The notes beneath the pieces are model-generated. The model was not told where the DNA came from and searched no databases. It was given only the letters and a program-made list of their open reading frames with translations. From contig ML133379.1 of NCBI GenBank assembly GCA_003864495.1, positions 830,979 to 894,978 of the forward strand: DNA of 64,000 nt. Direction: 5' to 3'. Position 1 is the first letter of the stretch; each line of letters opens with the position of its first letter. This stretch comes from Nemopilema nomurai. Lineage: Eukaryota > Cnidaria > Scyphozoa > Rhizostomeae > Rhizostomatidae. Made by a program: the position numbers and the translations under genes. This document shows, piece by piece, positions 1-12,064 of the stretch.

Positions 1-479
1 CGATTCTGATGTTGTTTTTACCCAAGTACAGTATAATACAACCCATATTTTTACCCAACTTTCGTTTTGCCCCACTAGAGTAAACACGAAAAAGATTTTC
101 CGTTGACATTTTTTTTATGTTTTTACGTCGAGTATCTGTTTTTACCAGAAGAGTATAAATCATCAGAGTATCATGTTGTAGATATCAAATGGAGATAGAT
201 CGTGAAATTTACTAAAAGCTTTGTAATTTAGTATTTAATAGTTTCTTAACATTACTCTGCATCACTTGATCCAATCTTTTTTCGACAACTGTCGTTTTAT
301 TAAACCTCTTCTTGCTTTTACAAAGACAAGTCAATCAACAAGTTATTTAGGCACTTTTTGCATGACTTCAAAGAACAGCTATAAATTACTTAATACATGA
401 CTTACCCATACTTTATTAGAAACGGCGCACCAAAAGGTGGGAAGCAGACGATGTTTTTTCAAGAGAGAAGGCCTAACAT
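1..479. other. AT-rich non-coding stretch
   Basis: No open frame of convincing composition, no RNA gene and no clear repeat unit. It leads directly into the minisatellite. Confidence 0.5.
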
Positions 480-2370
480 GTTCACGATCGTTCAAGGGGG
501 TAGCAGGCAAAGTTCGTTCAAGGGGGTAGCATGCAAATACTCTTCAAGGGGTAGCAGGCAAAGATCGCTCAAGGGAGTAGCAGGCAAAGATCATTCAAAG
601 GGGTAGCAGGCAAAGATCGCTCAAGGGAGTAGCAGGCAAAGATCATTCAAGGGGGTAGCAGGCAAAGATCATTCAAGGGGGTAGCAGGCAAAGATCATTC
701 AAGGGGGTAGCAGGGAAAGATCGCTCAAGGGAGTAGCAGGCAAAGATCATTCAAGGGGGTAGCAGGCAAATACCCTTCAAGGGGGTAGCAGGCAAAGATC
801 ATTCAAGGGGGTAGCAGGCAACGATCATTCAAGGGGGTAGCAGGGAAAGATCGCTCAAGGGAGTAGCAGGCAAAGATCATTCAAGGGGGTAGCAGGGAAA
901 GATCGCTCAAGGGAGTAGCAGGCAAAGATCATTCAAGGGGGTAGCAGGCAAATACCCTTCAAGGGGGTAGCAGGCAAAGATCATTCAAGGGGGTAGCAGG
1001 CAAAGATCGCTCAAAGGGATAGCAGGCAAAGATCATTCAAGGGGGTAGCAGCAAAGATCATTCAAGGGGGTAGCAGGCAAAGATCATTCAAGGGGGTAGC
1101 AGGCGAAGATCATTCAAGGCGGTAGCAGGCAAAGATCGTTTTAAAGGGGTAGCAGGCAAAGATCGCTCAAGGGGGTAGCAGGCAAAGATCGCTCAAGGGG
1201 GTAGCAGGCAAAGATCATTCAAGGGGGTAGCAGGCGAAAATCATTCAAGGCGGTAGCAGGCAAAGATCGTTTTAAGGGGGTAGCAGGCAAAGATCGCTAG
1301 GGGTAGCAGGCAAAGATCGCTCAAGGGGGTAGCAGGCAAAGATCGCTCAAGGGGTAGCAGGCAAAGATCGCTCAAGGGGGTAGCAGGCAAAGATCATTCA
1401 AGGGGGTAGCAGGCGAAGATCATTCAAGGCGGTAGCAGGCAAAGATCGTTTTAAGGGGGTAGCAGGCAAAGATCGCTCAAGGGGTAGCAGGCAAAGATCG
1501 CTCAAGGTACATCGTAGCAGAGGAGGTAGCAGGCAAAATACCCTTCAAGGGGTAGCAGCAAAGATCATTCAAGGGGTAGCAGGCAAAGATCGCTCAAAGG
1601 GTAGCAGGCAAAGATCATTCAAGGGGGTAGCAGCAAAAGATCATCACGGGTAGCAGCAAGGCCAATAGCATCAAAGAGACAAAGGGGGGCAAAAGATCAT
1701 TAAGGGGGTAGCAGCAAAGATCGCTCAAGGGGGTAGCAGGCAAAGATCGTTTTAAGGGGGTAGCAGGCAAAGATCGCTCAAGGGGGTAGCAGGCAAAGAT
1801 CGCTCAAGGGGGTAGCAGGCAAAGATCGCTCAAGGGGGTAGCAGGCAAAGATCGTTTTAAGGGGGTAGCAGGCAAAGATCGCTCAAGGGGGTAGCAGGCA
1901 AAGATCGTTTTAAGGGGGTAGCAGCAAAGATCGCTCAAGGGGGTAGCAGCAAAGATCATTCAAGGGGGTAGCAGCAAAGATCATTCAAGGGGGTAGCAGG
2001 CAAAGATCGTTTTAAGGGGGTAGCAGGCAAAGATCATTCAAGGGGGTAGCAGCAAAGATCGCTCAAGGGGGTAGCAGCAAAGATCGCTCAAGGGGGTAGC
2101 AGCAAAGATCATTCAAGGGGGTAGCAGGCAAAGATCATTCAAGGGGGTAGCAGGCAAAGATCGTTTTAAGGGGGTAGCAGGCAAAGATCATTCAAGGGGT
2201 AGCAGCAAAGATCGCTCAAGGGGTAGCAGCAAAGATCGCTCAAGGGGGTAGCAGCAAAGATCATTCAAGGGTAGCAGCAAAGAGCTCAAGGGGGCAGGAG
2301 TTAGCACAAAGATCGCTAGCAGGGTAGCAGGCAAACATCCTTCAAGAGAGGAAATGGCTTAGCTAGATCG
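480..2370. repeat. 26-bp minisatellite array (about 70 units)
   Basis: Tandem units of about 26 bp with core aagatcattcaaggggg followed by tagcaggc. Recurring variants read gatcgctcaaggg, gatcgttttaaggggg (27 bp) and aatacccttcaag, and a 24-bp form lacks gg after tagca. Variants recur at multiples of the unit: the gggaaaga variant at 711, 841 and 893, and the aaatacccttc variant at 767 and 949 (182 bp = 7 units). This indicates multi-unit duplications. Units decay after about 2270. The unit length is not a multiple of three, so open frames across the array are not genes. There are no unique spacers, so this is not a CRISPR array. Confidence 0.97.
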
Positions 2371-3002
2371 TTCAAGAGACTAGTTGACAGGGCGTAGATT
2401 GTTCAAAGCCAGAAACTGTTTTTTGAATTTAACTATCTTCGTTGTATACAATTGTCTCTTCCACTGGGGGCAAGTTTCAAGTTTATTTCACTAGTCATGG
2501 GAGGGAAAATGATTCATAGACTTGCGAATTTAAGCTTTCCCAACTTTACAATTGCTAGAAAAAGCGGAACTATTTTTCGCATACTTAAAAGTACTTTTTT
2601 CGTCCGACACTCCTCAGAGTATGCAAACGTCGGAAGATAACCAAAAACTGACCGAATAAATAGCCAGATGCGGATCGAAAACACTAGAGGGTGATAAGCA
2701 GAGCGCGTGATTGGTTATAATTGACCAATCTGCGTTACTTAACACCAGTGGCGGATCCAGACCGGGTTCCAAGGGTTCCGGAACCCTGTCAGATTTTCTT
2801 AAGAAAAAATTCCTTAGATTAGTTACCTAAAAAGACTCCATCACCGATTACCTTCGTGAAGGTTGTCGTGAAAGGTTGATTGCCTTTTACTGGTTCAATA
2901 TGGATTCTAGGTTCCGTATTGGCTCTCCTTCGCAACGGATAGTTAAGTCTGCACTCAGGCAATATGGATTCCTTATACGGCATTATGTAGTCTCTAAATA
3001 TG

Positions 3003-3170
3003 GTATTATAAAAGAAAGGAACCCTGTCGTAGCTATGGTGATCTTTTGTAACGTATTATATTCCTTTAAAGAAAGGAACCCTGTCGTAGCCATGGCAGCT
3101 CATTGTACCATATTGTATTTTTAAAAGAAAGGAACCCTGTCGTAGCCATGGCAATTTATTGTAATAGATT
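3003..3170. repeat. Subterminal tandem repeat, 3 x about 57 bp
   Basis: Three copies containing GAAAGGAACCCTGTCGTAGC lie about 57 bp apart near the left end of the hAT element. A diverged GGAACCCTCTTGGAACCC follows at about 3188, and GGAACCCTGTCAG lies nearer the tip at 2780. Subterminal motifs of this kind often act as transposase binding sites in hAT elements; that role is inferred here. Confidence 0.75.
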
Positions 3171-4659
3171 GTTTCGGCCAAAAACAAAGGAACCCTCTTG
3201 GAACCCATTTCAGGTTTCCATTCCAAGGTTCTGACCGCTGACCATGCGTGCTTCCGTGATCATAATGGCGACGTTAGAGCGTGACTACGAGGAGCTGCTT
3301 GCAGCACTTGTAGGTGAAGATTACCAAACTTTAGACAAAATGAAAAAGTCACATTAAAAGGTTATCGAAGTAAAGAACTTTGATATTTCAAAACTTCCCG
3401 AGGACTCGGTTTCCACAGGATTTGTGAACGAGGATATGAAATATTCAATGTTTTCTCTTGCTCAAAAGGAGAGCATAGTATTTGCGGCAAGGTTCGTTAA
3501 GATTTTTTATTTCTGACTATGAAGCCTTGCTAAATTTAACAAAGACACTCTCTTATAAAACTGTAAAAAACCCGAGACTGACAAAATGCACGATTAGGTC
3601 TATAACTATGTGCTGTCCTAAAAGTCACACTTTGGCAACTTCTAAATGCCACACCTGTCTTTCCTCTTTACTTACATTTGTGTTGAATATTGTATGTTGT
3701 GTGTATAAAATCGTTGAAACGGCTCATTCACACAATAGACGGTTACCAGCTCAGAATTCATTCATTGACCTGCCAGCCTGAAGTCACCCTGATTTCAACA
3801 AGGTCAAGGAAGATGAGCCCTCCTCCTTGGCACCCCATGAGTATTAGTATTAATTCACACATAGTATGAGCTGAAGTAATTATTTTGCACTCCATTCCAT
3901 AGTTCCTGCATCCTTGGTGGTCTTTTCTCATCATCATATTACCAGGCATATGCATACAGCAAACAAAAAGCTTTAGTGTTATGATAATTTGACTATCAGA
4001 GTGCAATAATTTTTCATTTAGAACAACTGGTGATGGAATTGTCTTTTTGATGCTTGCTCTATTGCTTTATGTGGAAATGAAAGTCTCAGTTCATCTCTAA
4101 GAATTCTCACAGCCATTGAATTATTTGTTAATTCTGAATTTTATGCAAACCATCCTTGCACCTTTGTCTTCATTCTGCTATTTCCACCAAAATCTATTCC
4201 CATTACCCTAAAGGCAACAATGCAACTAATCATTTTTAAACAGAGAAATATTGCCACAATTTGTTACAGATGTTATAGGTCAGCAATTGGTTCACATTCT
4301 TTGGACAAGGTGTGGCTATGTCAGCACAGCTTCACATTATACTTTTAATCCAAACCACTTTGTCCCAATCCTTTTATTGGTGAAGATTCTCAAGGCAAAA
4401 CATGTAAATTCCATGCTTCTGTATCAGCACCTAAATTTGTTCAAACAAAGTTGAATCTGCCTCCCAAAAGACTCTCTAAAGAAATCATCATCTCATTGGA
4501 AAAAAGTATTTCCAAGGGAGCAAAGCGAATACAAGAGTTTGATTGTATCAGTGGTGACTCAGCAACCCCTGAAAAGAAACCTTGCTTCCTCTTTTTTTCT
4601 GGAAGTGTTAGTTCTTTTGATATCAATTGGCCACTTTGTCTTTTCTGGAAAACATCTAC

Positions 4660-4893
4660 TAGATGATTCTGAGCTTGCAGATTTCTTAAAGGTTGGGTCC
4701 CTCCACAAGATTTTGAATTTCCTCTTAAACTGGAGTGTGGCAAATCAGAAAATTCCTACTCAGTTGGCTGAATGATTTTCCTTGGCTTGCTTATTCAAAA
4801 TTTTCAAATGGGTGTTTTTGTGTTCCATGTTTATTCTTTGCAAAGAAAATTGGTCATTCTGAAGCAAGAATAAAGGAATTAAGAATAAAGGAA
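4660..4893 (+). pseudogene. hAT transposase N-terminal zinc-finger fragment, frameshifted
   Basis: One frame reads GWVPPQDFEFP then hits a stop near 4770. The adjacent frame continues WLNDFPWLAYS, NGCFCVPCLFF and AKKIGHSEAR. This is the order seen in TTF-type or ZMYM-like hAT proteins: P-x-x-F-x-FP, then W-x-x-x-FPWL, then C-x-C-x-x-C-x-x-F. It is on the same strand as the element. Only about 70 codons remain; the several hundred codons that should follow are missing before the right end at 5342. Confidence 0.7.
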
Positions 4894-4894
4894 T

Positions 4895-5022
4895 AGAGCA
4901 AGAAATTGATATTTGCTTTGTCAGTTATTACAGTGTTTTAAAGAACTGTTGCTGATCATTGATATTTGCCTTGCCTTGTCAATTATTACCCTGTTTTAAA
5001 GAGCTGTTGCTGCAACAAATAA
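4895..5022. repeat. Tandem duplication of about 65 bp
   Basis: The segment ttgatatttgctttgtcag... gttttaaagaactgttgctg is repeated at once as ttgatatttgccttgccttg... gttttaaagagctgttgctg. It lies inside the hAT remnant, downstream of the transposase fragment. Confidence 0.65.
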
Positions 5023-5497
5023 ACCCTGCAACAAAGAGTGGGTGGCACCCCATGGGACCCTTGCTTTAAGCAGATAATACAAATGGTTGTTATTGTACCA
5101 TTTGGGGAACAGGAAGCAAACATTTTAGAGTGTATTTCATCTATCTTTTCATTATACTTTGCTTTATATCGTAACATTTCATTCATCTTCTTTTCTCTCG
5201 ACAAGCTCATTTCGCTGGTGAATATGGGCGTTGCCACTATCTCCCGCGATTTTAAGGGCGTGGTCTCTAAAAAATTTCCCGGGGCTACGCCCCCGCCCCC
5301 CCCTTTGGAACCCACTCAAATTAATTCCTGTGTCCGCCACTGCTTAACACCTCACTTTAGAAGAGCCCAAGGGAAAAGACGAACTCTTTCTGTCTACAAA
5401 GAATGGGATTTTCTATTGAAATATAGACAGACTCCAAAAAACCTAGGTGAAAGGACGACCTAGCTTGCCCAATTATACGAAAATTGTCCCAACTTTA

Positions 5498-6492
5498 TAG
5501 GATATGCAATTTCGCCTCCCGCAGTGCTTTCCGAAAAGCGCTGAACCTTGTGTTTGCGCATGCGCAAAGTGAGAACAATAAGCAGATGTGCTTTAAGATT
5601 TTAGGCCACCATGAGAATGTGATTTTATTCCAAACGCAGTTCTGGCCAAGCAGAGTACGATCTCTACATGGTACGTTTAAAGTTCTGAGCTTTCCAGCCC
5701 TTCATTAAATATTTCGTTTCATGAACTCTCTATTACTGACTGCAATACTGTAGTCCCTATGGAACATGACATCATCATCAACGTTGTCGGTAGTGCATTA
5801 GTAGCTCCCGTTGGCTAACTTCTAACTGCACCTCGCCTCCTGAGTTGGTTTCCCAAGGCAAACAGGAAACGACCTTCCCTAATGTTATTTTGATTGCAAA
5901 TACACATTAAACTTGATAACGCACAAAAAATATTTAGTTTTAAGCTTTGTTCTGTGGATTTAGATTCGATTTACTTTCAACTGTCTTAAGTAATAGATTG
6001 TTTGAAAGGCCCAGCTCGTGTGATTATCTCACATTTAGAGCTAGTAATTTATGTTTATCTGCATTTTGACAATCGAAGATATGCTCCCATTGATAATCAA
6101 GTTGCCCTTCATAGCAACTTGATTAAAGTCAAATAATCAAATTTAAACTGGTTAATCCAAAATGAAATTCCCACTCACATAAAAGTTTTTCCGTAACTAA
6201 CAGACAATTTAGAGCTTGGAATCTACCGAAGAATATAGTATTGATAGGACAAGAGCTAGATGTCATAGGCAGGTTTTAATCAACATAAAACGATGTATGC
6301 CATTTTTATGTGCTCTGACTGTGTGTCAACCAGAAAAGGCCTCATCCCTTAGTAACCCCTACTCAACCTTACTCTGTTGTATACAGTAAGCTTAATTTTT
6401 GGTTTTTCCCAAATAAAATTACCCAGCTTTGGTTCTGAATAGCAATAGGATTACATTATTTCTACATTTTAATGGGTATTTATTTCAGGTCA
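5498..6492. other. Non-coding, possible promoter or 5' UTR region of the CaRF-like gene
   Basis: No convincing coding frame. Around 5540-5670 the sequence is richer in CpG (GCGCATGCGC near 5550) and ends in a donor-like CTACATG/GTACGT near 5668, so a non-coding first exon of the downstream gene is possible. The rest is AT-rich and featureless. Confidence 0.3.
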
Positions 6493-7564
6493 GGTTATTC
6501 CATTTCAAATCAAAACAATATGAAGATCTCTGACACCAAGAGAACCAGATTTTTAGTCAATTTTTAGTGGAATTCAAGGGTCCATTAGGGTTTGTAAAAA
6601 TACTAAATTTGATTGAATTGTCATCACAAAATTGTCACTAACTCAAAAGATATGACCATTCAAACATTTTACCATGTGGCAATAATGATGATAATCCGCC
6701 ATTGTTGATTATTACAATTTCTGTCATGTAAATATTTTTATTGTTCATTTCATTCTTTAATTTTTAATTTATACTCCAATTGGTGTACTTCACCTGAATA
6801 TTATAAATGATCGCACCTTACTCTTTGTAAAGAGTTCAACCAAAACATTTTCTATGTTGGCCGTAATGGAGGAATATATTTGGTATGTCATATCCATGAG
6901 GTTTAATGTTAATTTTGTCAAATATTCAAATATGAAGGCGTTCACTTTCTTCAGTTTTGTGATATTTCCTCACAATTTGGCTGTATAACTTAATTATAGA
7001 GCCCAAGTCATTCATCTAGACTTAGACGAAAAAGTATAGGTGTTATCATATTTCAAGCATATATAAAGTAATTGGACATACGGTCGGGTCATTCCATTTC
7101 AAAGTGGGACAAATTTCTTCATTTTGCAATCCAATGTCTAGAAGTACTAGGTACTAAATGCCTCTATCTTTTCCTTAGACTTGGTAAAAATTAGCAAATT
7201 GCTTGTTTGAAAATCTTTATAAAATCAAAAAGGCAGGGACTATTGTTTGTGTTTCTTTGTGTTTTGCAATATATTGGCGCATTGCTAGAGTAATGCATAT
7301 AAATTTATTTGGGGCATGGGTGTGAGCTGCTAAGGGTGTGGCATGTATGCTGGAAGGCTGTGAGAGAATTTGGCTTTTAAAATATACCACTTGGAAGCGG
7401 AGGTCTGTTCGCTGTAAAACATATGTTGTTATCATATGAAGAAATCATGAAAGACATGAAATATAATTAGCAATCTTTGCCACAGATTATCCACTTCTCC
7501 ACAAAAATGTGCAAATTCTGAGACTTTGGGTTACATGTCTGTCCTTGTTTGATATGGAATGACC
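6493..7564. mobile_element. Non-autonomous elements with GGTCATTCCAT ends
   Basis: GGTCATTCCATTTCAAA begins at 7087 and its inverted partner ATGGAATGACC ends at 7564, delimiting a 478-bp element. A second left-type end, GGTTATTCCATTTCAAA, lies at 6493, suggesting a longer or overlapping element sharing the right end. The terminal motif matches the transposase-bearing element at 58804-61150 and the element at 54874-55982. No coding capacity is visible. Confidence 0.6.
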
Positions 7565-7968
7565 AGGTTTATAAAATTTGTCAAGAGTTGATCCCAATTT
7601 TACAGCATCGCATAGAATTTTACAGTCTGCTTTTTCAATAAATTATATTCTACTATTAGTTGTCCTTGTATACTGAACTGAATGAATGTGTGAATGGCCT
7701 TAAAACATTTTTTTGTCTAATTTAATATTTGCTTCATAACCTTTATGGGATGATGTCTTCACAGTTTTGTTATCTTACAATCATCATGAAATCAATAAGG
7801 AACATGCTGCTTTAATAGAAACTCAGTTATTGTATCATTATCTCTCCTCACAGTTTGCTGGCATTTTGTATTCTCTAAAGTATCCATTCTGTGTTTTTCA
7901 GACATCAGTTGCATTAGGGTTTGAGACCAAGGCTTCGGAGGAAGAAAAAGTAGAGCAATCCTGCAACA

Positions 7969-10900
7969 ATGAAGGATTCCAATTTTCAAAGAGTTGTTGT
8001 TACTGAAATTCAGCATGATTCATGTCTTCTGTCTACTGACACTTCCGTGAGCAATTTAACTCCAGAACTTGATGATCAAAAGGAATGTGGGTCAGAAAGC
8101 AATTATAAGCAAGAACTTTTACAAGAAAGGAAGCACATAAAAATTGAAAGTCAACAAGAAAATCAAGAGAGCATGGTCATTATTGCACATGAAGAGGTAC
8201 CTAAATGTTGCAAAGAAAACAATTGTTTAACTCTTGAAGATTTTTAGAAAAAATAACTACTGATTTTCTTTGAGTTGTATTTATGTGGTGAAGATATGGC
8301 CACCATGTGATATGGCAACTCCATTTTTGTAACAATACATTATTTTCCATTGAGCTTTAAAGGAAGCCACCTCAATTTTGCTCTGTTGCTTCAAAATTCA
8401 GTGGAACCCAAAAAAAGATTTTCTGAAAAGGTTGCATAAGGCAGCAACTAAGAATAATATTGTGGATTAAATAAAACTCAGCTTTATTACGTGTTTTGTT
8501 AACTTACATTCAGTTAGACAAACCAGACTGATCAAAACACTGGCTGGTAAGAATTGTTCTGGCAAAGGTTTACTTGATTTCAGCCTTAAAATGTTAATAA
8601 GATGTTATTAACACATAAGAGTACTATTTTAGAAGTCAATACTAATTTAGAAGTCATATAAAGCACTTATAATTTAGAAGTCATATGCAGCACTTATGTT
8701 TGGTCTATATGAGTCATTTGCTATTCATAGCACCTAGAGCCCACCGATCAAGATGTTAGTGATTTTGAGACGGGCCAGGAGCAGGCATTGATGCCTAGCA
8801 TTAGTCAACACTCAATGCACAATGCTGCCAAGGATGCAATGGATGCAGCAAAGGCGGAAAGGCAGCAGGACAACGAGCACTCCCTTCTTCACGAAGCTCC
8901 TCAAGGCAGTCTTCACGTCGATCAAAAAGTCATGTTTGAGACAATGACGACTCTGTCTGCATCTTCTGAAGCCACACAGCAACAAACGGCGTACCTAAGC
9001 TCACAGTCGATCAACCAGATGCAAAGCCTGTCGGGCCATGGAATGCTGACTGCAGGTGACGTAGCGTTTGATTCCACGCCACATGGCGCGCATTACATTA
9101 TCACTGGACCACATATGCAAAACATCAATGCCATCCAGGCGATCACACAGCAGAGCAATGGCCAGATCGTTCTGCTACAAGTGCCCACGTCCCAGATTGG
9201 AAACCAGGTGGTGGTGTCCCAGGTCTCCAATGGCCACCTGCAGGCCCCTCTTGGTACCACCACCACTATGCCAGTACAGCCACACGTGATGGAAGCTCCA
9301 GAAGTGACCCAGGCGAAGCGACCCCGCGGTAAAGGGAACAGCAGGGGAAAAGCGAAGCAAATAAAGCAGGAAAACACGTCTACGAGCCTGCGGCCATTGG
9401 CACCGCGCATGCTTGCAGTGCCGATTTCGTCGCCATTGGTGATAGCCGCATCTTCAGGGGCGCCACAGGTAACACCGATTTCGTCTCATTTTCAATCGAT
9501 TTCATTCGAACGCAACAAATGGACCTGCTCATGTGATAGCATACCGTGAGCAAGTCTAATATATATATGACCCAATCCAAGCTATCGCTGGAGCAAAAGC
9601 AATTTTCTTGGATCTTCAAAAAGGCTTTGACAGTATGGCGCGTGATTTCTGACTTGCAACCATATGAAACATTTATGCTTTACATTTCCTTGAAAAGTTC
9701 CCTTCAAATATTAAAACAGATTGCAACAAACAGCACATTTAACGGAAGGAGCTTAAGTTTGATGTTTCTCCAGGATCTGTGTTAGGGCCTCTTTTATTTT
9801 AAATTTTATATATGATATCCTTATTTGTGCGTCAGCAAGCAATCAAGTCGATGACCGTGAAAGAAGTAGAATCGTAACTGGTAAATAGGTTGCAAATAAT
9901 TCTGTGAATTAGAAGGATTGCAAACGTCTTGTGATGATTCTTTGGTAACAAGAAATGGCGCACCCACTACGATGGGAAATTGGACGATGTAATAGAACCT
10001 TAAACTGTCGAAACTGCTTCTTGTCATCTTGCAAATACTACTTTGAGTTATTTGACTTAACTTTTTATGCAAGAAGTTGCTTTACCCCTTTGCCCGAAAG
10101 TGTTTGATCTAGTGCTGATTGAGTACTGATTGAGCGCATTACATATGCGAAGGTGGTTGCGTGAAAGTGACCGAAAAGCACCGGAAATGACGGCATTTAT
10201 AAATGATTGCACTTATGAGGTAAAGAACTTCGAAAGTACTTTCATTAAAAGCGTACATGGAAAGTACTTTCATTAAAATTCCACAGATATAGCCCAAAGC
10301 AATGTATAAATATTCATTTGACGAATCTTGCTACAACTACATGTAATACAAGAAGTATTCTTTTCCAATGTAACCATAAGTGTGTTTCGCTGCCAGAAGG
10401 AAGTAAGGTATATGAATATCAAGAATCCAGCAAAATGTCTAGTCATGGAGTAAATGTACTTGCACTTGCCGTCTCTGTCAGATGTTTCCCTGAAGAGTTG
10501 GCTCCATTTATGTGGTGATAATTGTTAATAAATATTGTTAATTGTTAATAAATATTGTAGTTTGGTTGTGGGTTGATAATAGTTTTCTTTTAAGTTAATT
10601 CCTTTTAATTAATTATTAGTAAGTTTTAGTATCTTAGCTAGGCATATTGGTTTTATAACTAAACTTGTTCATTTCGCTCCAAGATAATGACAGAAATTAA
10701 CAATACAGCAGTAACATTGAATTTTATATTCTCCTTCGCAGCTTTACACCGCGGTCACTCCCATGGAGCAGCTGCAACAACTAACGGCCATGCCTCCAAC
10801 GCAAATTGGGCGCACGGGGGGACAGCACTTCGAGGTGCTGGGAAGGTGCATCGTGTGCTTCCGGTTTTGCCGCACAACAACATATTGCCGCGCGGAGAAG

Positions 10901-12064
10901 AATCACGTTGATGTCCGCGCTGCGGCTTGCGGTGAATGTGAGGCCAAAGGGCTTAGCACCGTTGTTTGTCGAAGAAAAAAGCAGCACAAGGGGCCTAACG
11001 CGTACCCCCCGAATATTGTCATAAATACGGCATCACCGTTGTCAAGGGCCGCGGATTTAAAAGACATGTGCGTGAAAAACCTTCTTCCGCCTTGTTTTAG
11101 TGACCTGCATAGTCTTACTGTACATCATGCGGATTGCATTTTCGCGCAACCGCGTATTGTCAAAAATGAGCCGGAAGATCAGTTGCTGAAAATGGACAGT
11201 TCATTTAGCGGAGAGACTCTGCCGTACCGTAAGCCAACGGATTACGCACGAGGCTATTTGTACCCGTATTCAAAAGAGTCTTGGGAGCAATGGTTAGCGA
11301 AGTTCTGCTTACAGACTGGAACCAACTATAGAATTCGAACTGGAAAGCGTGTAAACAAGAAGTCTGATCACGGGCTAGCCAACCACAACGGGAAAATCGT
11401 GGTGTACAGAGCTTTGGAGTCGCAACTGCACAACTGTGCGCTTGGGGGGAAACCCCGCAAGAAGGCGATTCGAGAAGGGTCGAAACGAAGAAAGGCACGT
11501 GGGTCAAAGTTGATAGGCTGCCCAGCGGTTATACACACACGGGTCATTGTGACTGAAGAAGGCTGGAAGGCATTAGAGGTCACGGTACCAAAACTAGCTG
11601 CGCATCTCCCAGTACATGACCCCCGTATTTCAGGTAACGATTTAAACAGCGACATGAGCAACATGCTTTTACCAGAGTCGTTGTACGATTCTGAGCAGGG
11701 TGTTACGTCCCAAGGCCAGGGTGAATATGCAATAATTGAAGACGTTGGATTCCACAATGAAGCCCAAACTGAACTGATAAATGAACAAATACAATTAATA
11801 GATTCGCTTGACTCGAATGACTTCAGAAAACAAACAAAGGGTCTTTTGGAGGTATGCGGGGGGCTTTTGGACGAAGTTTCTAATCTAGATACATTGAAGA
11901 CTATCCACATGCACACGCAAGCCATTTACAACGAACTGATCTCTTGTAACAGCCAGAAACGCAATAGAAAACGGAATGCGAGCGAGGCTGGACTGGTGCA
12001 CAACGAGGTTTTGGAAGAAGGGGAGTCCAGGCCACAGCCTGTTGTTCTCTTGCAAACGGAATAA
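7969..12064 (+). CDS. CARF: CaRF-like (calcium-responsive transcription factor) DNA-binding protein, 3 coding exons
   Basis: Coding exons 7969-8196, 8731-9468 and 10742-12064 all join in phase 0 and give 762 residues. The first coding exon has a strong acceptor (gtgtttttcag, exon start 7902) and carries a 67-base 5' UTR piece. Residues 1-330 are polar and Q/S/T-rich with a basic RPRGKGNSRGKAK block, as in a transactivation region. A cysteine cluster (CIVCFRFC to CGEC) lies at about 358-398. A conserved block at about 485-615 contains YPYSKESWEQW, RIRTGKRVNKK, KPRKKAIREGSKRRK and IGCPAVIH, which resembles the CaRF (ALS2CR8) DNA-binding domain. The acidic C-terminus has no recognised domain. 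Family members bind promoters such as that of BDNF in vertebrates; target genes here are unknown. Intron 2 carries a LINE fragment. The family call is from motif resemblance only. A further upstream non-coding exon is likely. Confidence 0.7.
9566..9835 (+). pseudogene. LINE reverse transcriptase fragment in CaRF-like intron 2
   Basis: Broken frames read AIFLDLQKGFDSMARDF then, further on, SPGSVLGPLLF. These match the order of reverse transcriptase motifs in non-LTR elements of the CR1/L2/jockey type (FLDLxKAFDxV, later QGxxLGPLLF). Several stops interrupt it. It lies in the sense direction within the intron, so it is a dead fragment. Confidence 0.65.

Larger units (their letters stand above)
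2746..5342 (+). mobile_element. hAT-superfamily transposon, internally deleted
   Basis: Ends are inverted: CAGTGGCGGA at 2746-2755 and its complement TCCGCCACTG at 5333-5342. An 8-bp target duplication, CTTAACAC, flanks it at 2738-2745 and 5343-5350. Eight-base duplications and CAGTGGCGGA-type ends are typical of hAT elements. The empty-site paralogue at 29.9 kb carries CTTAACAC only once, which confirms the boundaries. Inside are three tandem units of about 57 bp carrying GGAACCCTGTCGTAGC (near 3014, 3071 and 3127) and a decayed transposase N-terminus. The catalytic and C-terminal dimerisation parts are absent, so this copy cannot transpose alone. Confidence 0.88.
2549..5486 (+). mobile_element. 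333-bp interspersed repeat, copy A, split by a hAT insertion
   Basis: The two halves, 2549-2745 and 5351-5486, together match the uninterrupted minus-strand copy at 29776-30106 (331 bp). The element starts CAATTGCTAG and ends CGAAAATTG, so the outermost bases CAATT/AATTG are inverted. An 11-bp direct repeat, tcccaacttta, flanks it at 2538-2548 and 5487-5497. It has no coding capacity. The class is uncertain: a short non-autonomous DNA element fits the inverted ends, but I cannot name the family. Confidence 0.8.

Noticed and set aside
397..606. 69-residue ORF entering the minisatellite
   Set aside because: The 26-bp unit shifts frame each repeat and the array is non-coding.
480..2370. CRISPR-like array
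   Set aside because: Contiguous tandem units with no unique spacers, in an intron-bearing animal genome.
11368..11925. 185-residue minus-strand ORF
   Set aside because: Lies wholly antisense to the CaRF-like last exon and shows no known motif.
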